A DNA stretch of 64,000 nucleotides from DATFNI01 sp963787205 (GTDB taxonomy: Bacteria; Bacteroidota; Rhodothermia; Balneolales; DATFMH01). Below, one piece after another: positions 1 to 8,448 of this stretch (position 1 is its first letter; each line of letters opens with the position of its first letter). The DNA is taken from NCBI GenBank assembly GCA_963787205.1, contig CAWBCD010000015.1, forward strand, positions 1 to 64,000, written 5' to 3'. The translations under genes were made by a program, and so were the position numbers. The notes under the pieces were generated by a model that saw only the letters and a list, made by a program, of their open reading frames with translations, ran no database searches and was not told where the DNA came from.

Positions 1-915
1 TGCCGGATTTTGAAGGGTATGGGGGGTGTTAGCCTGCGTGGCCTGGCTGATATTGATGAAGAACGCAGGAACTTGCTAAGCAAGGAGTTCGAGACAACCG
101 GATACGCAGATTACAGGGAACTCATGGATCGAGAGAATCCTGATTTTGTAACGATTGCAGTCCCTGTGAGACAACATTTCCCAGTTGCTTCGGAATGCCT
201 GGACCGGGGAATCCATGTGTTGCTCGAGAAACCGGCCTCGGATCGAATAGAAGAGATCGAAAAGTTGATTTCGTCATCCCAAAAGTCGAATTGCCTGTTA
301 ACTGTTGGGCATGTTGAACGGTTTAATCCGGCCGTGAAGGCACTGAAAGAGCTTATAGATAAGGATGAACTGGGGACGATCACCAATCTGGTGGCGAGGC
401 GCGTTGGAGGCTATCCTCCAAAACTTACCGATATCGGAGTGTTCGTTGATCTTGCCGTCCATGACATCGACGTGTTCCGGTATCTGATAGGCGTGAATCC
501 GGATAAAATAGAGGTCCAGCGGCTGAATGTTCACTCCAATACGGTTGAAGATGCGGCCACGGCTTTTTTGCAATATCCGTCGGCCAGCGGGTTCATACAG
601 GTCAACTGGATAACACCGGTCAAGATCAGGCAATTGTCTGTGACCGGTACGAAGGGGCACGCAGAGCTGAATTATATCGAACAAACTCTGGATGTTTATG
701 AGCACAATGTAAATCCTAAAGATTTCAGTGAGAAGGATTTCGTTGAGTTCCTCAGAAAATATGGAAAACCCACCAGCAGATCAGTAAAAGTGGAACGCGC
801 AGAACCGTTGTCGCGGGAACTGGAACATTTTATACACGCAGTCCGTGGCGAGGCAGTGTTGCTGGTCAAACCCGAAGAAGTACTTGAAACCATGAAAATA
901 GTGTTATCAGTATGA
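1..915 (+). CDS. Gfo/Idh/MocA-family oxidoreductase, 5' end outside the window
   Basis: NAD(P)-dependent sugar-type dehydrogenase cut by the left edge. The frame is open to base 1 (codons for C, R, I, L precede the first in-window Met), so the true start and the GxGxxG nucleotide loop are missing. What remains shows the late Rossmann part with HVLLEKPAS, the conserved EKP element, then the C-terminal alpha/beta domain with VGHVERFNPAV and DLAVHDIDVFRYL, which carries the conserved Asp-x3-His-Asp. The GHVERFNPA signature is reminiscent of GnnA-like UDP-GlcNAc 3-dehydrogenases, but the substrate cannot be fixed from sequence. Its TGA overlaps the next ATG (ATGA), so the two genes are translationally coupled. 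Confidence 0.88.
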   Translation, partial: CRILKGMGGVSLRGLADIDEERRNLLSKEFETTGYADYRELMDRENPDFVTIAVPVRQHFPVASECLDRGIHVLLEKPASDRIEEIEKLISSSQKSNCLLTVGHVERFNPAVKALKELIDKDELGTITNLVARRVGGYPPKLTDIGVFVDLAVHDIDVFRYLIGVNPDKIEVQRLNVHSNTVEDAATAFLQYPSASGFIQVNWITPVKIRQLSVTGTKGHAELNYIEQTLDVYEHNVNPKDFSEKDFVEFLRKYGKPTSRSVKVERAEPLSRELEHFIHAVRGEAVLLVKPEEVLETMKIVLSV

Positions 916-1898
916 TCGTAAGAGATCAGGAATTGGATGAAATCGACGAGCAGGAATGGGAGCGGTTCATTACCGATTCAAATAACGGAACCATGTTCTC
1001 AAGTCCGCGTTTTTATCATCATCATGATGAGCCTGTTCCTGTCAGATTCATTGGATGTTATGAAGGGGAAGACCTTGTGGCTGGATTGGTGGGAGCCTTT
1101 AATGATGACGGCACGGAGTTTGTCTCGCCCGTTAAGGCAAGTTACGGGGGACTCATTCTTCCGCCTGCTGCGTTCTCGGATACTGAGAAGGCACTGACTG
1201 TTATCCTTGAATATTTCAAAACGATGGATATCCAACGGATACAAATGACGTTCCCTCCATTACTTTATCAGCGTCAGCTAAACCAGGATTTGGATTTTCT
1301 GCTTCGTTATTATGGTTTCCGGGAGTCTCGGGTCCTGATATCATCGATTGTATCAATGGACGAATATTCTGAGAAAACGATAAGCCGGGACAACTGGAAG
1401 TCGATCAAAAAAGCACGTAATTCGGGTGTACAACTAAGGCCTCTGGACGATTTTGAAGCTTTTTATGAGTTGCTTCTGCAAAACAAGAGTAAATTCAACC
1501 TCAAACCGACACACAGTCTTTCAGAGATTAAAGAGCTGTTCAAACTGTTTCCGGATGAAATGGATTTGACCGGAGCCTGGCTTGATGGTAAACTGATAGC
1601 GGCCACGATGACGATGCATTGCCATCCAAAGGTATTGCTCGTCTTTTACATCTGCTCTCTGACCAAATACAAACGATATCGTCCGGTAAATCTGATGATG
1701 CACGAGATCTGTCTCCGTTCAAAGGATGAGGGTATCGCTGCAGTCGACTTCGGTGTTTCCATGGAGACCGATACCGATAATCCGATGGATCCCAGGCGTT
1801 CTCTCATCTATTTCAAGGAGCACTTCAATACCCATGGTTTTCTTCGGGTCACTTACGAATGGAGCAGAGGTCAGTTACCAGTTAGCAGTAAACAGTAA
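912..1898 (+). CDS. GNAT-fold acyltransferase (FemAB/BioF2-like)
   Basis: 328-residue protein with the double-GNAT layout seen in FemAB and BioF2-like (CelD-type) acyltransferases. The second GNAT half is clearest: WKSIKKARNSGVQLRPL opens it, TGAWLDGKLIAATMTM is the beta4 strand region, then VNLMMHEICLRSKDEG and AVDFGVSMETD, and it ends with FKEHFNTHGFLRVTYEW. Such enzymes move acyl or aminoacyl groups onto envelope glycans or polysaccharide precursors. The 4-base overlap with the upstream Gfo/Idh/MocA dehydrogenase suggests a two-step sugar modification (oxidation or amination, then acylation), which is inference. No membrane segment is visible, so it should be cytoplasmic. The acceptor is unknown. 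Confidence 0.75.
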   Translation: MIVRDQELDEIDEQEWERFITDSNNGTMFSSPRFYHHHDEPVPVRFIGCYEGEDLVAGLVGAFNDDGTEFVSPVKASYGGLILPPAAFSDTEKALTVILEYFKTMDIQRIQMTFPPLLYQRQLNQDLDFLLRYYGFRESRVLISSIVSMDEYSEKTISRDNWKSIKKARNSGVQLRPLDDFEAFYELLLQNKSKFNLKPTHSLSEIKELFKLFPDEMDLTGAWLDGKLIAATMTMHCHPKVLLVFYICSLTKYKRYRPVNLMMHEICLRSKDEGIAAVDFGVSMETDTDNPMDPRRSLIYFKEHFNTHGFLRVTYEWSRGQLPVSSKQ

Positions 1899-2131
1899 TA
1901 GTATTTCCGATTCAGATCGGGAATTCAGGGGATGACTATCGCTAGTATTTACAGAAGAATTCTACGGGTTTAACCATGCTGATGAGGGTGATAGATTTTC
2001 TGTGACCTTCGTGAATTCTTTGTGAACCCGGTGGTTCCCTTTTGGTCCCTTAAGAAACCACAGTGGACACTGAGATCTCACAGAGGTCGCAGGGGCTCCA
2101 TTAAACCTGAGATAAAGAAGACCTCTCCGAA
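1899..2131. repeat. Convergent intergenic spacer with degenerate 'accacag' repeat
   Basis: Spacer between two converging genes. A short hairpin (CCGAT-TCAG-ATCGG, about 1908-1921) just after the acyltransferase could act as a terminator, though it has no T run. Bases about 2010-2100 belong to a dispersed degenerate family with 'tttgtgaaccyggtggt' and 'aaaccacagtggacac' words. The same words recur near 40.91-41.22, 47.37-47.58, 51.00-51.05 and 63.40 kb. Confidence 0.4.
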
Positions 2132-2746
2132 TTATGCCAGCAATTCCGGTTGTGCGACAAATTTCTTGAAGAATCGATAAACCAATGATTTGTACCGGTA
2201 CGGGTGAAATAGTGTCCCATAAACATGCTGGTCCGGTTTACGAAAAGCGACAACCTGGCCGGCATGGGTTTCTGCGAGCGGAATTCCCCAATCCCTGTTG
2301 AATAATGTGAACGGCTCAAAATAACAGGCTGAATAAAACAAGTCATCCATCGTGCTGAAGATGGTGTCCTTCTTTCCTTCATCGGTGAGTCGGATCCTCA
2401 GGATCTCTGGCGTATCCAGCCGTTTCAATATCTCCTGTTCCGATAATAAGACGGAGGCACCGGCCTCGAAGGCCCATACCGGCAAGTCTTTCCCCAGGAT
2501 GGTTTTCCAGGGATCGGTATCATTTCGAACACTCTCAGGGTATGCTGTCAACCCGCCGAAAATCAGGGAGTCCGTTGAGTTTAGATTAAGTGAATCTGCT
2601 TTACTGACCGGTAAGACGTTAATCTGTTCCTCCTCGATCTGAATCATTTCGAGTACGCGTTTATACTGTTCCTCTGAAAAGGGACCGTCATCGGAATGGA
2701 TGTAGGTTACCATCATTTCAGGCCATCTTTTTTGGGGCTTACTCAT
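2132..2746 (-). CDS. Class I glutamine amidotransferase-like protein lacking catalytic residues
   Basis: 204-residue protein with the flavodoxin-like GATase1 fold. LIFGGLTAYPESV (61-73) matches the oxyanion strand that usually reads SGGP. PVWAFEAGASVLLSE (89-103) sits at the nucleophile elbow that usually reads GICxGxQ. GTLFHPYRY (177-185) is the usual QFHPE segment. At the elbow the nucleophilic Cys is replaced by Glu94, and the Glu of the His-Pro-Glu motif is Tyr183, so glutamine hydrolysis looks impossible. It may be a non-enzymatic regulator or may bind another ligand. It stands alone, divergent from leuS, and no synthetase partner lies nearby. The fold is a motif-level assignment. Confidence 0.6.
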   Translation of the reverse strand: MSKPQKRWPEMMVTYIHSDDGPFSEEQYKRVLEMIQIEEEQINVLPVSKADSLNLNSTDSLIFGGLTAYPESVRNDTDPWKTILGKDLPVWAFEAGASVLLSEQEILKRLDTPEILRIRLTDEGKKDTIFSTMDDLFYSACYFEPFTLFNRDWGIPLAETHAGQVVAFRKPDQHVYGTLFHPYRYKSLVYRFFKKFVAQPELLA

Positions 2747-2994
2747 AGAGTTTCCTGCTGGTACGACGATTCAGGTTCACAGGAATATAACAGATAAAAA
2801 GCAGTGACAGTAATGGATGATTTCAGAAATATGAAAGCAGATTTATCGAAACGGACAAAAAGTTTCAAAAAACTGTATCTTCCCGACTCATAGCTGTCAG
2901 TTAGATATAATGAGGATATTTGCTCTAGACTGATTGTCGATATAAATCGTTAGCATAAGAATAGTAATAACATAGAAGAAGCGAAGAAAACCGT

Positions 2995-5601
2995 ATGTCA
3001 GCGTATAAACCTTCTGAGATTGAGCCGAAATGGCAAGAGTATTGGTTAAAGAATAAAACATTTAAAACAGATGATTCCGACCGGGAAAAACCGAAATTTT
3101 ATGTACTGGATATGTTTCCATATCCAAGCAGTTCTGGTCTGCATGTAGGTCATCCGGAAGGTTATACCGCCACTGACATTACTGCCCGTTACAAACGGAT
3201 GAAAGGTTTCAATGTGCTACATCCAATTGGATGGGATGCCTTTGGTTTGCCTGCGGAACAGTATGCTATTAAGACGGGTACGCATCCAAAGGTAACCACA
3301 GAACAGAACGTCGAGCGTTTCCGCAAGCAGCTACAATCGCTCGGATTTAGTTACGATTGGGATCGTGAGGTCAACACAACCGATCCCAAATACTATAAAT
3401 GGACTCAATGGATTTTCCTTCAGTTGTTCAAAAAGGGGCTTGCCTACGAAGATTATGCCCCGGTCAACTGGTGTCCGGATCTTGGTACCGTCCTTGCCAA
3501 TGAAGAGGTGATCGATGGTAAAAGCGAGGTAGGGGGCTTTCCCGTAATCCGTAAGCCTATGCGGCAGTGGGTTCTTAAGATAACGGCATATGCGGAACGT
3601 CTTCTCCGGGATCTGGATGATCTCGATTGGCCGGAGTCGATCAAGGAAATGCAACGCAACTGGATTGGTAAATCGATCGGCGCGGAGATCGACTTCCCTG
3701 TTGCCGGGTCGGGTGACAAAATTCGCGTTTTTACAACGAGGCCTGATACGCTGTTCGGTGCGACATACATGGTGCTGGCTCCGGAGCATCCACTGGTTGA
3801 TGCGATGACGACCGATGCTCAGAAAGAGGCCGTCGCGTCATATCGCGAACAAGCGGCCCACAAGTCGGATCTGGACCGGGGAGAACTGAACAAGGAAAAG
3901 ACCGGGGTGTTTATCGGTGGCTATGCCGTCAATCCGGCAACGGGTGGGAATATACCCGTATGGATTGCCGATTATGTGCTGATGAGCTACGGTACCGGTG
4001 CCATCATGGCTGTACCGGGTCATGATGAACGCGACTGGGAGTTCTCGCAAAAATTTGATCTCCCTATCGTTGAAGTTGTTGCCGGCGGCGACGTGACAAA
4101 GGCAGCCTTTACGGATACCGAAGAGGGCACCATAGTGAATTCATCGAATAATGAAGTATCACTAAATGGATTGTCTGTACCCAAAGCCAAGGAACAGATT
4201 GTCGACTGGCTTCAAAAGAAGGGTTTTGGAGAAAAGAGTGTAAACTACAAGTTGCGCGACTGGCTGTTCTCGCGCCAGCGTTATTGGGGCGAACCATTCC
4301 CCATTATTCATGTAGATGGCAAGTCCGGCGCTCTGCCCGAAAACGAATTGCCTGTAACATTGCCCGAAGTAGACAGCTATCAGCCAACCGGCACGGGCGA
4401 GTCACCATTGGCAGCAATCGATGAATGGGTAAATACCATAGATCCTGAGACAGGGAAGCCGGCTAAACGCGAGACCAACACCATGCCGCAATGGGCCGGG
4501 TCGTGCTGGTACTTTCTGAGATACATCGATCCCAATTATGAACAGGGACCAGTGAGCAAGGAAAAGGAAAAATACTGGATGCCCGTCGATCTGTATATCG
4601 GTGGCGCCGAACATGCCGTATTGCACCTGTTATATGCCCGTTTCTGGCATAAAGTGTTGTACGATATTGGCGTTGTTTCCACTAAAGAACCCTTTCAGCG
4701 TCTTGTGAACCAAGGGATGATATTGGGCGAGATGGAGTATACGGCCTATACGGATAAAGACGGAGCGTATGTGTCTCTTGACGAGAGCGGCCCAAAGGAG
4801 GGATGGACTCCGGTCAAGCTGGATGAGTCGCAGGTCGAGAAAAAAGGGGATGTTTTTGTCATCAAAGGTACAAACAACGTTGTCGATGCCCGATCCTTCA
4901 AGATGTCTAAGTCGCGTGGCAATGTGATCAATCCGGACGACGTGGTCAAGCAATACGGAGCCGATGCCCTCCGGCTCTACGAGATGTTCATGGGTCCGCT
5001 TGAACAGGTGAAGCCGTGGAGTACGCAGGGTGTAGAAGGCGTATTTCGCTATCTGAACCGTGTCTGGCGTCTTATCATTAATGAAGAGACCGGCAAGTTG
5101 AACAACGATGTCGTTGACTCTGAGCCCGACCGCGGACAATTGAAAGTGTTGCATGAGACCATCCGCAAAGTCACCCGGGATATCGAATCGATCAAGTTCA
5201 ATACCGCCATATCTGCATTGATGATCTTTAATAATGAGGCTCAGAAATGGCAAAAAAAACCGCGTGAGATTATGCAGACTTATATGAGGCTGCTTTCACC
5301 ATTTGCCCCACACGTCTCCGAAGAACTGTGGAACCGTCTTGGTAATGACAACACATTGGCTTACGAACCCTGGCCGGAGTGGAAAGAGGAGTATCTGAAA
5401 AGCGAAACTCACGTCTATGCCATACAGGTAAACGGTAAAGTGCGGGGACAAATCGAAGTGCCCAGCGAAAAAGCTACGGATAAAGTGTATGTGCTCGATC
5501 AGGCCCGACAACATAAAACGGTTGCCAAATATCTCGATGAAGGGAATGTGGTAAAAGAGATTTTCGTACCTAAAAAGATCATCAACTTCGTTGTTAAGTG
5601 A
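2995..5601 (+). CDS. leuS: Leucyl-tRNA synthetase
   Basis: Class Ia aminoacyl-tRNA synthetase charging tRNA-Leu, in the cytoplasm. Its 868 residues match bacterial LeuRS. The HIGH element is HVGH at 50-53 in PYPSSSGLHVGHPEGY, and the KMSKS loop is at 636-640 in FKMSKSRGNVINPDD. Between them lie the CP1 editing domain (TTRPDTLFGATYMVLAPEHP, GTGAIMAVPGHDERD) and the leucine-specific region with WFSRQRYWGEPFP-type residues. The anticodon-binding helical domain follows, and the C-terminal tail contains VNGKVRGQIEVP. The start is the first ATG after a long AT-rich leader, with homology starting at once. It converges on the GWxTD gene with only 7 bases between stops. Confidence 0.98.
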   Translation: MSAYKPSEIEPKWQEYWLKNKTFKTDDSDREKPKFYVLDMFPYPSSSGLHVGHPEGYTATDITARYKRMKGFNVLHPIGWDAFGLPAEQYAIKTGTHPKVTTEQNVERFRKQLQSLGFSYDWDREVNTTDPKYYKWTQWIFLQLFKKGLAYEDYAPVNWCPDLGTVLANEEVIDGKSEVGGFPVIRKPMRQWVLKITAYAERLLRDLDDLDWPESIKEMQRNWIGKSIGAEIDFPVAGSGDKIRVFTTRPDTLFGATYMVLAPEHPLVDAMTTDAQKEAVASYREQAAHKSDLDRGELNKEKTGVFIGGYAVNPATGGNIPVWIADYVLMSYGTGAIMAVPGHDERDWEFSQKFDLPIVEVVAGGDVTKAAFTDTEEGTIVNSSNNEVSLNGLSVPKAKEQIVDWLQKKGFGEKSVNYKLRDWLFSRQRYWGEPFPIIHVDGKSGALPENELPVTLPEVDSYQPTGTGESPLAAIDEWVNTIDPETGKPAKRETNTMPQWAGSCWYFLRYIDPNYEQGPVSKEKEKYWMPVDLYIGGAEHAVLHLLYARFWHKVLYDIGVVSTKEPFQRLVNQGMILGEMEYTAYTDKDGAYVSLDESGPKEGWTPVKLDESQVEKKGDVFVIKGTNNVVDARSFKMSKSRGNVINPDDVVKQYGADALRLYEMFMGPLEQVKPWSTQGVEGVFRYLNRVWRLIINEETGKLNNDVVDSEPDRGQLKVLHETIRKVTRDIESIKFNTAISALMIFNNEAQKWQKKPREIMQTYMRLLSPFAPHVSEELWNRLGNDNTLAYEPWPEWKEEYLKSETHVYAIQVNGKVRGQIEVPSEKATDKVYVLDQARQHKTVAKYLDEGNVVKEIFVPKKIINFVVK

Positions 5602-5608
5602 GGATCAT

Positions 5609-7069
5609 CTAAAAACGAGCCTTGAGTATATAACCTGACAACCAGTCCTGCACTCGCTGGTATCTTAGGGTAAAATAATTGTTCTGGCGTTGCAGAATGT
5701 AATTGTCGAATGGATAGAACTTGCTCGGTATCTTAGGTTCAACGAAGTAAAAGTTGCGGTCCGGATCGGATCGGTCGTATCCGTAGGTCCACTGCATCTG
5801 ATTGAGCGATCGGTAAACATAGTAGGGCGGGCCGAATAAGATATAGATCATGCCCGGATCCGTTTTCCAGCCGGCCTTGTAATTGCTGAATTGCATGTTA
5901 GCTTCTTCGACATGCTTATAATAGAGCTCAATTACCTGCTTGGCGATCCTTTGATCCTTGATATGGCTCAGCCAGAATTCATCCATGTAATATTTCATGG
6001 AATCGGGATCGCTGTAGCTCATTAGCTTTTTGTACTGCTTGCGATCCATGAGATAATACAGCGGGGCCGCCAGCTCTCTGACCGTTTCTACATAGGGATA
6101 GTTGGTGCTTTTAACGCCAAAGTCACGGGCTTTGAAGTCTGTTTTTGATACACTTTTGCCTGAAATGTTAACCTGGAAACGATAGTTGCCTCTTGGTGGC
6201 CTTGGAATCGGGTATTGGATAAGAATATTCCCGGTTTCCGTGGTAAGGATACGCCGTTGTTCCTGTACTATCGTCCTGCTGTCGTAGTCTATGCCCTTGT
6301 ATTGAATGTTAGACGGACTAGGCATCGGAGCAGACATCATTCGTGGCGGCATCGAGTCGGCGGCAAACTTAATGAGCTGCATCCTCACTTCCACGCGATT
6401 CTTTCCCGTCGGTTTGTTTAACTGAAATTCGAAGCGGAGGGTGTCGAGCTTTGCAGGGACATCGTACGTAGTGACCGGCAGAAACCTGTTTTTGGTTTCA
6501 CTCTGATTATTACGCCCGAGCATGAGCACATTTGTCATCGTTGTAGTGGTGGAGTTGGGAGCCGGTAGCTCCGCCTCAGCAACACGTACTGTCTGTTTCT
6601 GGGAACTATTGTCCATGACCGTTACCTGGACTTTGTAATTTCCCGGGTTCACTGCAAACCGTCTCTCAACGGTGTAAGTGTCGCCACTGTGGACAATATT
6701 TTTATTTTTGCGTGCAATCGAGAACGTGTATGTGTGCGTTGATCCACTGCTGCTGGTATCACCCTTTTCAGGGGTGATGCTTATATCGAGGCTAAAGCCG
6801 GCAGTGTAATCAGCAGTGAGTTTTTTCCACACCAGGCTCTTATATACAACGTCCGTTGTCACATCGATGCCGGGATTTCCCTGCGCGTCGAATAATCCTA
6901 TGGCTGCAACACGAACTTCGGGATAGCCTTCCTTGAAAAGATAACCCGAACCCATTTCGATATTTGGATTTCGTTCGTTACTACAGGACCACAGTATGAA
7001 GCCGGAGAGCAGGCAAAGAGACAGTATGCGAAGGCTTTTTAATCTTTGTGACAACATTGACGTGGCCAT
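5609..7069 (-). CDS. GWxTD-domain lipoprotein
   Basis: Secreted or outer-membrane-anchored lipoprotein of about 486 residues ending in a GWxTD domain. The C-terminal third contains YKAGWKTDPGMIYILFGPP, the signature itself, followed by YRSLNQMQWTYGYDRSDP. The middle is beta-rich, with repeated immunoglobulin-like strands. I chose the ATG at 7069 (MATSMLSQRLK) because AAGGAG lies 10 bases upstream and it gives a clean signal peptide with lipobox LWSC. The frame is open to 7177, but that extension would bury the signal peptide. GWxTD proteins are widespread in FCB bacteria and their function is not established. It ends 7 bases from the leuS stop. Confidence 0.85.
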   Translation of the reverse strand: MATSMLSQRLKSLRILSLCLLSGFILWSCSNERNPNIEMGSGYLFKEGYPEVRVAAIGLFDAQGNPGIDVTTDVVYKSLVWKKLTADYTAGFSLDISITPEKGDTSSSGSTHTYTFSIARKNKNIVHSGDTYTVERRFAVNPGNYKVQVTVMDNSSQKQTVRVAEAELPAPNSTTTTMTNVLMLGRNNQSETKNRFLPVTTYDVPAKLDTLRFEFQLNKPTGKNRVEVRMQLIKFAADSMPPRMMSAPMPSPSNIQYKGIDYDSRTIVQEQRRILTTETGNILIQYPIPRPPRGNYRFQVNISGKSVSKTDFKARDFGVKSTNYPYVETVRELAAPLYYLMDRKQYKKLMSYSDPDSMKYYMDEFWLSHIKDQRIAKQVIELYYKHVEEANMQFSNYKAGWKTDPGMIYILFGPPYYVYRSLNQMQWTYGYDRSDPDRNFYFVEPKIPSKFYPFDNYILQRQNNYFTLRYQRVQDWLSGYILKARF

Positions 7070-7205
7070 GGCGTATAATCTCCTTAGCAGATTGATGACT
7101 GGCAATTTACATCGATAACACAAGCCGACAGAGACACGTTTCCGACCTGCCTGTTTAACCTTCTGGTCATAACACACACCATGTAATGACAGATATTATT
7201 CAAAG

Positions 7206-7952
7206 TTACTTCCCTTTTCGGCGTTTGTCTCTGATATAAATAGACTTACCGGGAGCATTTTCGTTACTTCGTTCATCAATATCAAATAATTGTATGGCTT
7301 CAATGAGCTCCGCAAGTTTTTTATAGCCATAGTTCCTGGGATCAAATTCGGATGACTTATTGGCTATATTCTGTCCGACATTGCCAAGGTATGCCCATCC
7401 GCTCTCATCGGCGGAGTCTTCGATTGCGTCCCGGAGCAGGTTAATAAGCCTGGTATCCTGTTTCAATTGATTGGCAGATTTGCGCTTAGGTGACTCACTT
7501 ACTTCATCCTTACGCAGTATCTCAGTATATATAAACTTATCACATGCCCCAACAAACGCCTTTGGGGTTTTTTTCTCACCAAATCCATAAACGGTATAAC
7601 CAGCCTCTCTCAACCGGGCTGCCAGACGGGTAAAGTCGCTGTCACTGGATACGAGACAGAATCCATCCAGTTTTTCGGTGTAGAGAAGATCCATAGCGTC
7701 AATAATCATCGCGCTGTCGGTCGCATTCTTGCCGGTTGTGTAACCGAACTGCTGAATAGGTTGTACCGCATACTCAAGCAAAATCTCTTTCCATCCGTTA
7801 AGATGAGGGTTGGTCCAGTCACCGTAAATCCTTTTTACACTGGCTATTCCATACTTGGCAACTTCTGCCATTAGCCCATCGATTATTGTAGGCGTGGCAT
7901 TGTCTGCATCAATAAGAATTGCCAGTTTTTTCTGTTCTCCATCATTATTCAT
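7206..7952 (-). CDS. NYN-domain RNase-like protein with C-terminal LOTUS/OST-HTH domain
   Basis: Predicted RNA-binding or RNA-cleaving protein of the LabA/MARF1-like architecture. The NYN (PIN-like) domain covers residues 1 to about 150 with the acidic cluster ILIDADNA, GKNATDSAMIIDAMD and LVSSDSDFTRLAARLREAG, the usual metal-binding aspartates. After a basic linker (SPKRKSANQ) comes a winged-helix OST-HTH/LOTUS domain (DTRLINLLRDAIED, NYGYKKLAELIE), which binds G-rich or structured RNA in other members. I start at ATG 7952 (MNNDGEQKK). The open frame to 8009 overlaps the upstream small gene and has no homology-like sequence. It lies 31 bases downstream of that gene, so they are probably cotranscribed. 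Substrate unknown. Confidence 0.85.
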   Translation of the reverse strand: MNNDGEQKKLAILIDADNATPTIIDGLMAEVAKYGIASVKRIYGDWTNPHLNGWKEILLEYAVQPIQQFGYTTGKNATDSAMIIDAMDLLYTEKLDGFCLVSSDSDFTRLAARLREAGYTVYGFGEKKTPKAFVGACDKFIYTEILRKDEVSESPKRKSANQLKQDTRLINLLRDAIEDSADESGWAYLGNVGQNIANKSSEFDPRNYGYKKLAELIEAIQLFDIDERSNENAPGKSIYIRDKRRKGK

Positions 7953-7983
7953 AAAGCAAAATATATAAACGTATTGAAAGTGG

Positions 7984-8229
7984 TTAGGTATCCATCTGTT
8001 TTTCCACAATTATTTCATAGAAATATTCCTCATTCTCTGTTACAAGACGACCGCCTGCAACTTTCAGAATATCTCCCTGCTGTACCGGACAATAGTCAGG
8101 TAATTTATTGAATGTTTTCGGATAAATTGCCCCGCCTTCATTTTCCCAGTTGTTAAGATCGGGTTTTGTACCCCATTTTTCCATTGGCTGAGGATCTATC
8201 TTGATTTTCAGATGAATTGGCTGGGACAT
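7984..8229 (-). CDS. Small hypothetical protein upstream of the NYN gene
   Basis: 81-residue protein with no family I recognise. It is hydrophilic, with no signal peptide or membrane segment. It has an acidic C-terminus (ENEEYFYEIIVEKQ) and a middle rich in Trp, Asn and Pro (WGTKPDLNNWENEGG). The predicted strands could form a small beta barrel. It precedes the NYN-LOTUS gene by 31 bases on the same strand, which is the only functional hint. It reads as a plausible protein rather than a shadow because nothing is encoded opposite. Confidence 0.55.
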   Translation of the reverse strand: MSQPIHLKIKIDPQPMEKWGTKPDLNNWENEGGAIYPKTFNKLPDYCPVQQGDILKVAGGRLVTENEEYFYEIIVEKQMDT

Positions 8230-8280
8230 AATATTCCTTTTTTATATGAACTCGTTCGCATGATTAGCGTTCCTGCAACA

Positions 8281-8431
8281 CCCGTACTCTGGGCGAAAGG
8301 CCTGCCGGTATAATCCCCAAAAAGAAAGCATAAATACCGATCAGCTATGTCATTGCGAGCAGCCCAAGTACTATGGCCGACAGGCCGCGTAAAAGAATGA
8401 TCCACCATTTTTCGATATATCGTGTAAGCAT
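8281..8431 (-). pseudogene. Relic of an HdeD/DUF308 membrane protein
   Basis: Reading from the ATG at 8431 gives MLTRYIEKWWIILLRG, then LSAIVLGLLAMT, followed by a TAG. The frame then resumes with LIGIYAFFLGI. The basic start, the paired Trp and the Gly-containing hydrophobic helix match the first membrane segment of HdeD/DUF308 acid-resistance-type proteins, which are normally about 180 residues with six helices. Here there is an in-frame stop and the rest of the protein is gone, so this is a decayed gene. The call rests on one helix and is tentative. Confidence 0.45.
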
Positions 8432-8448
8432 ACAATCAGCGTGTTTAA

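Noticed and set aside
8208..8435. 75-codon minus-strand frame
   Set aside because: Another frame of the same strand encodes the HdeD-like relic, so this frame is a shadow of a pseudogene.
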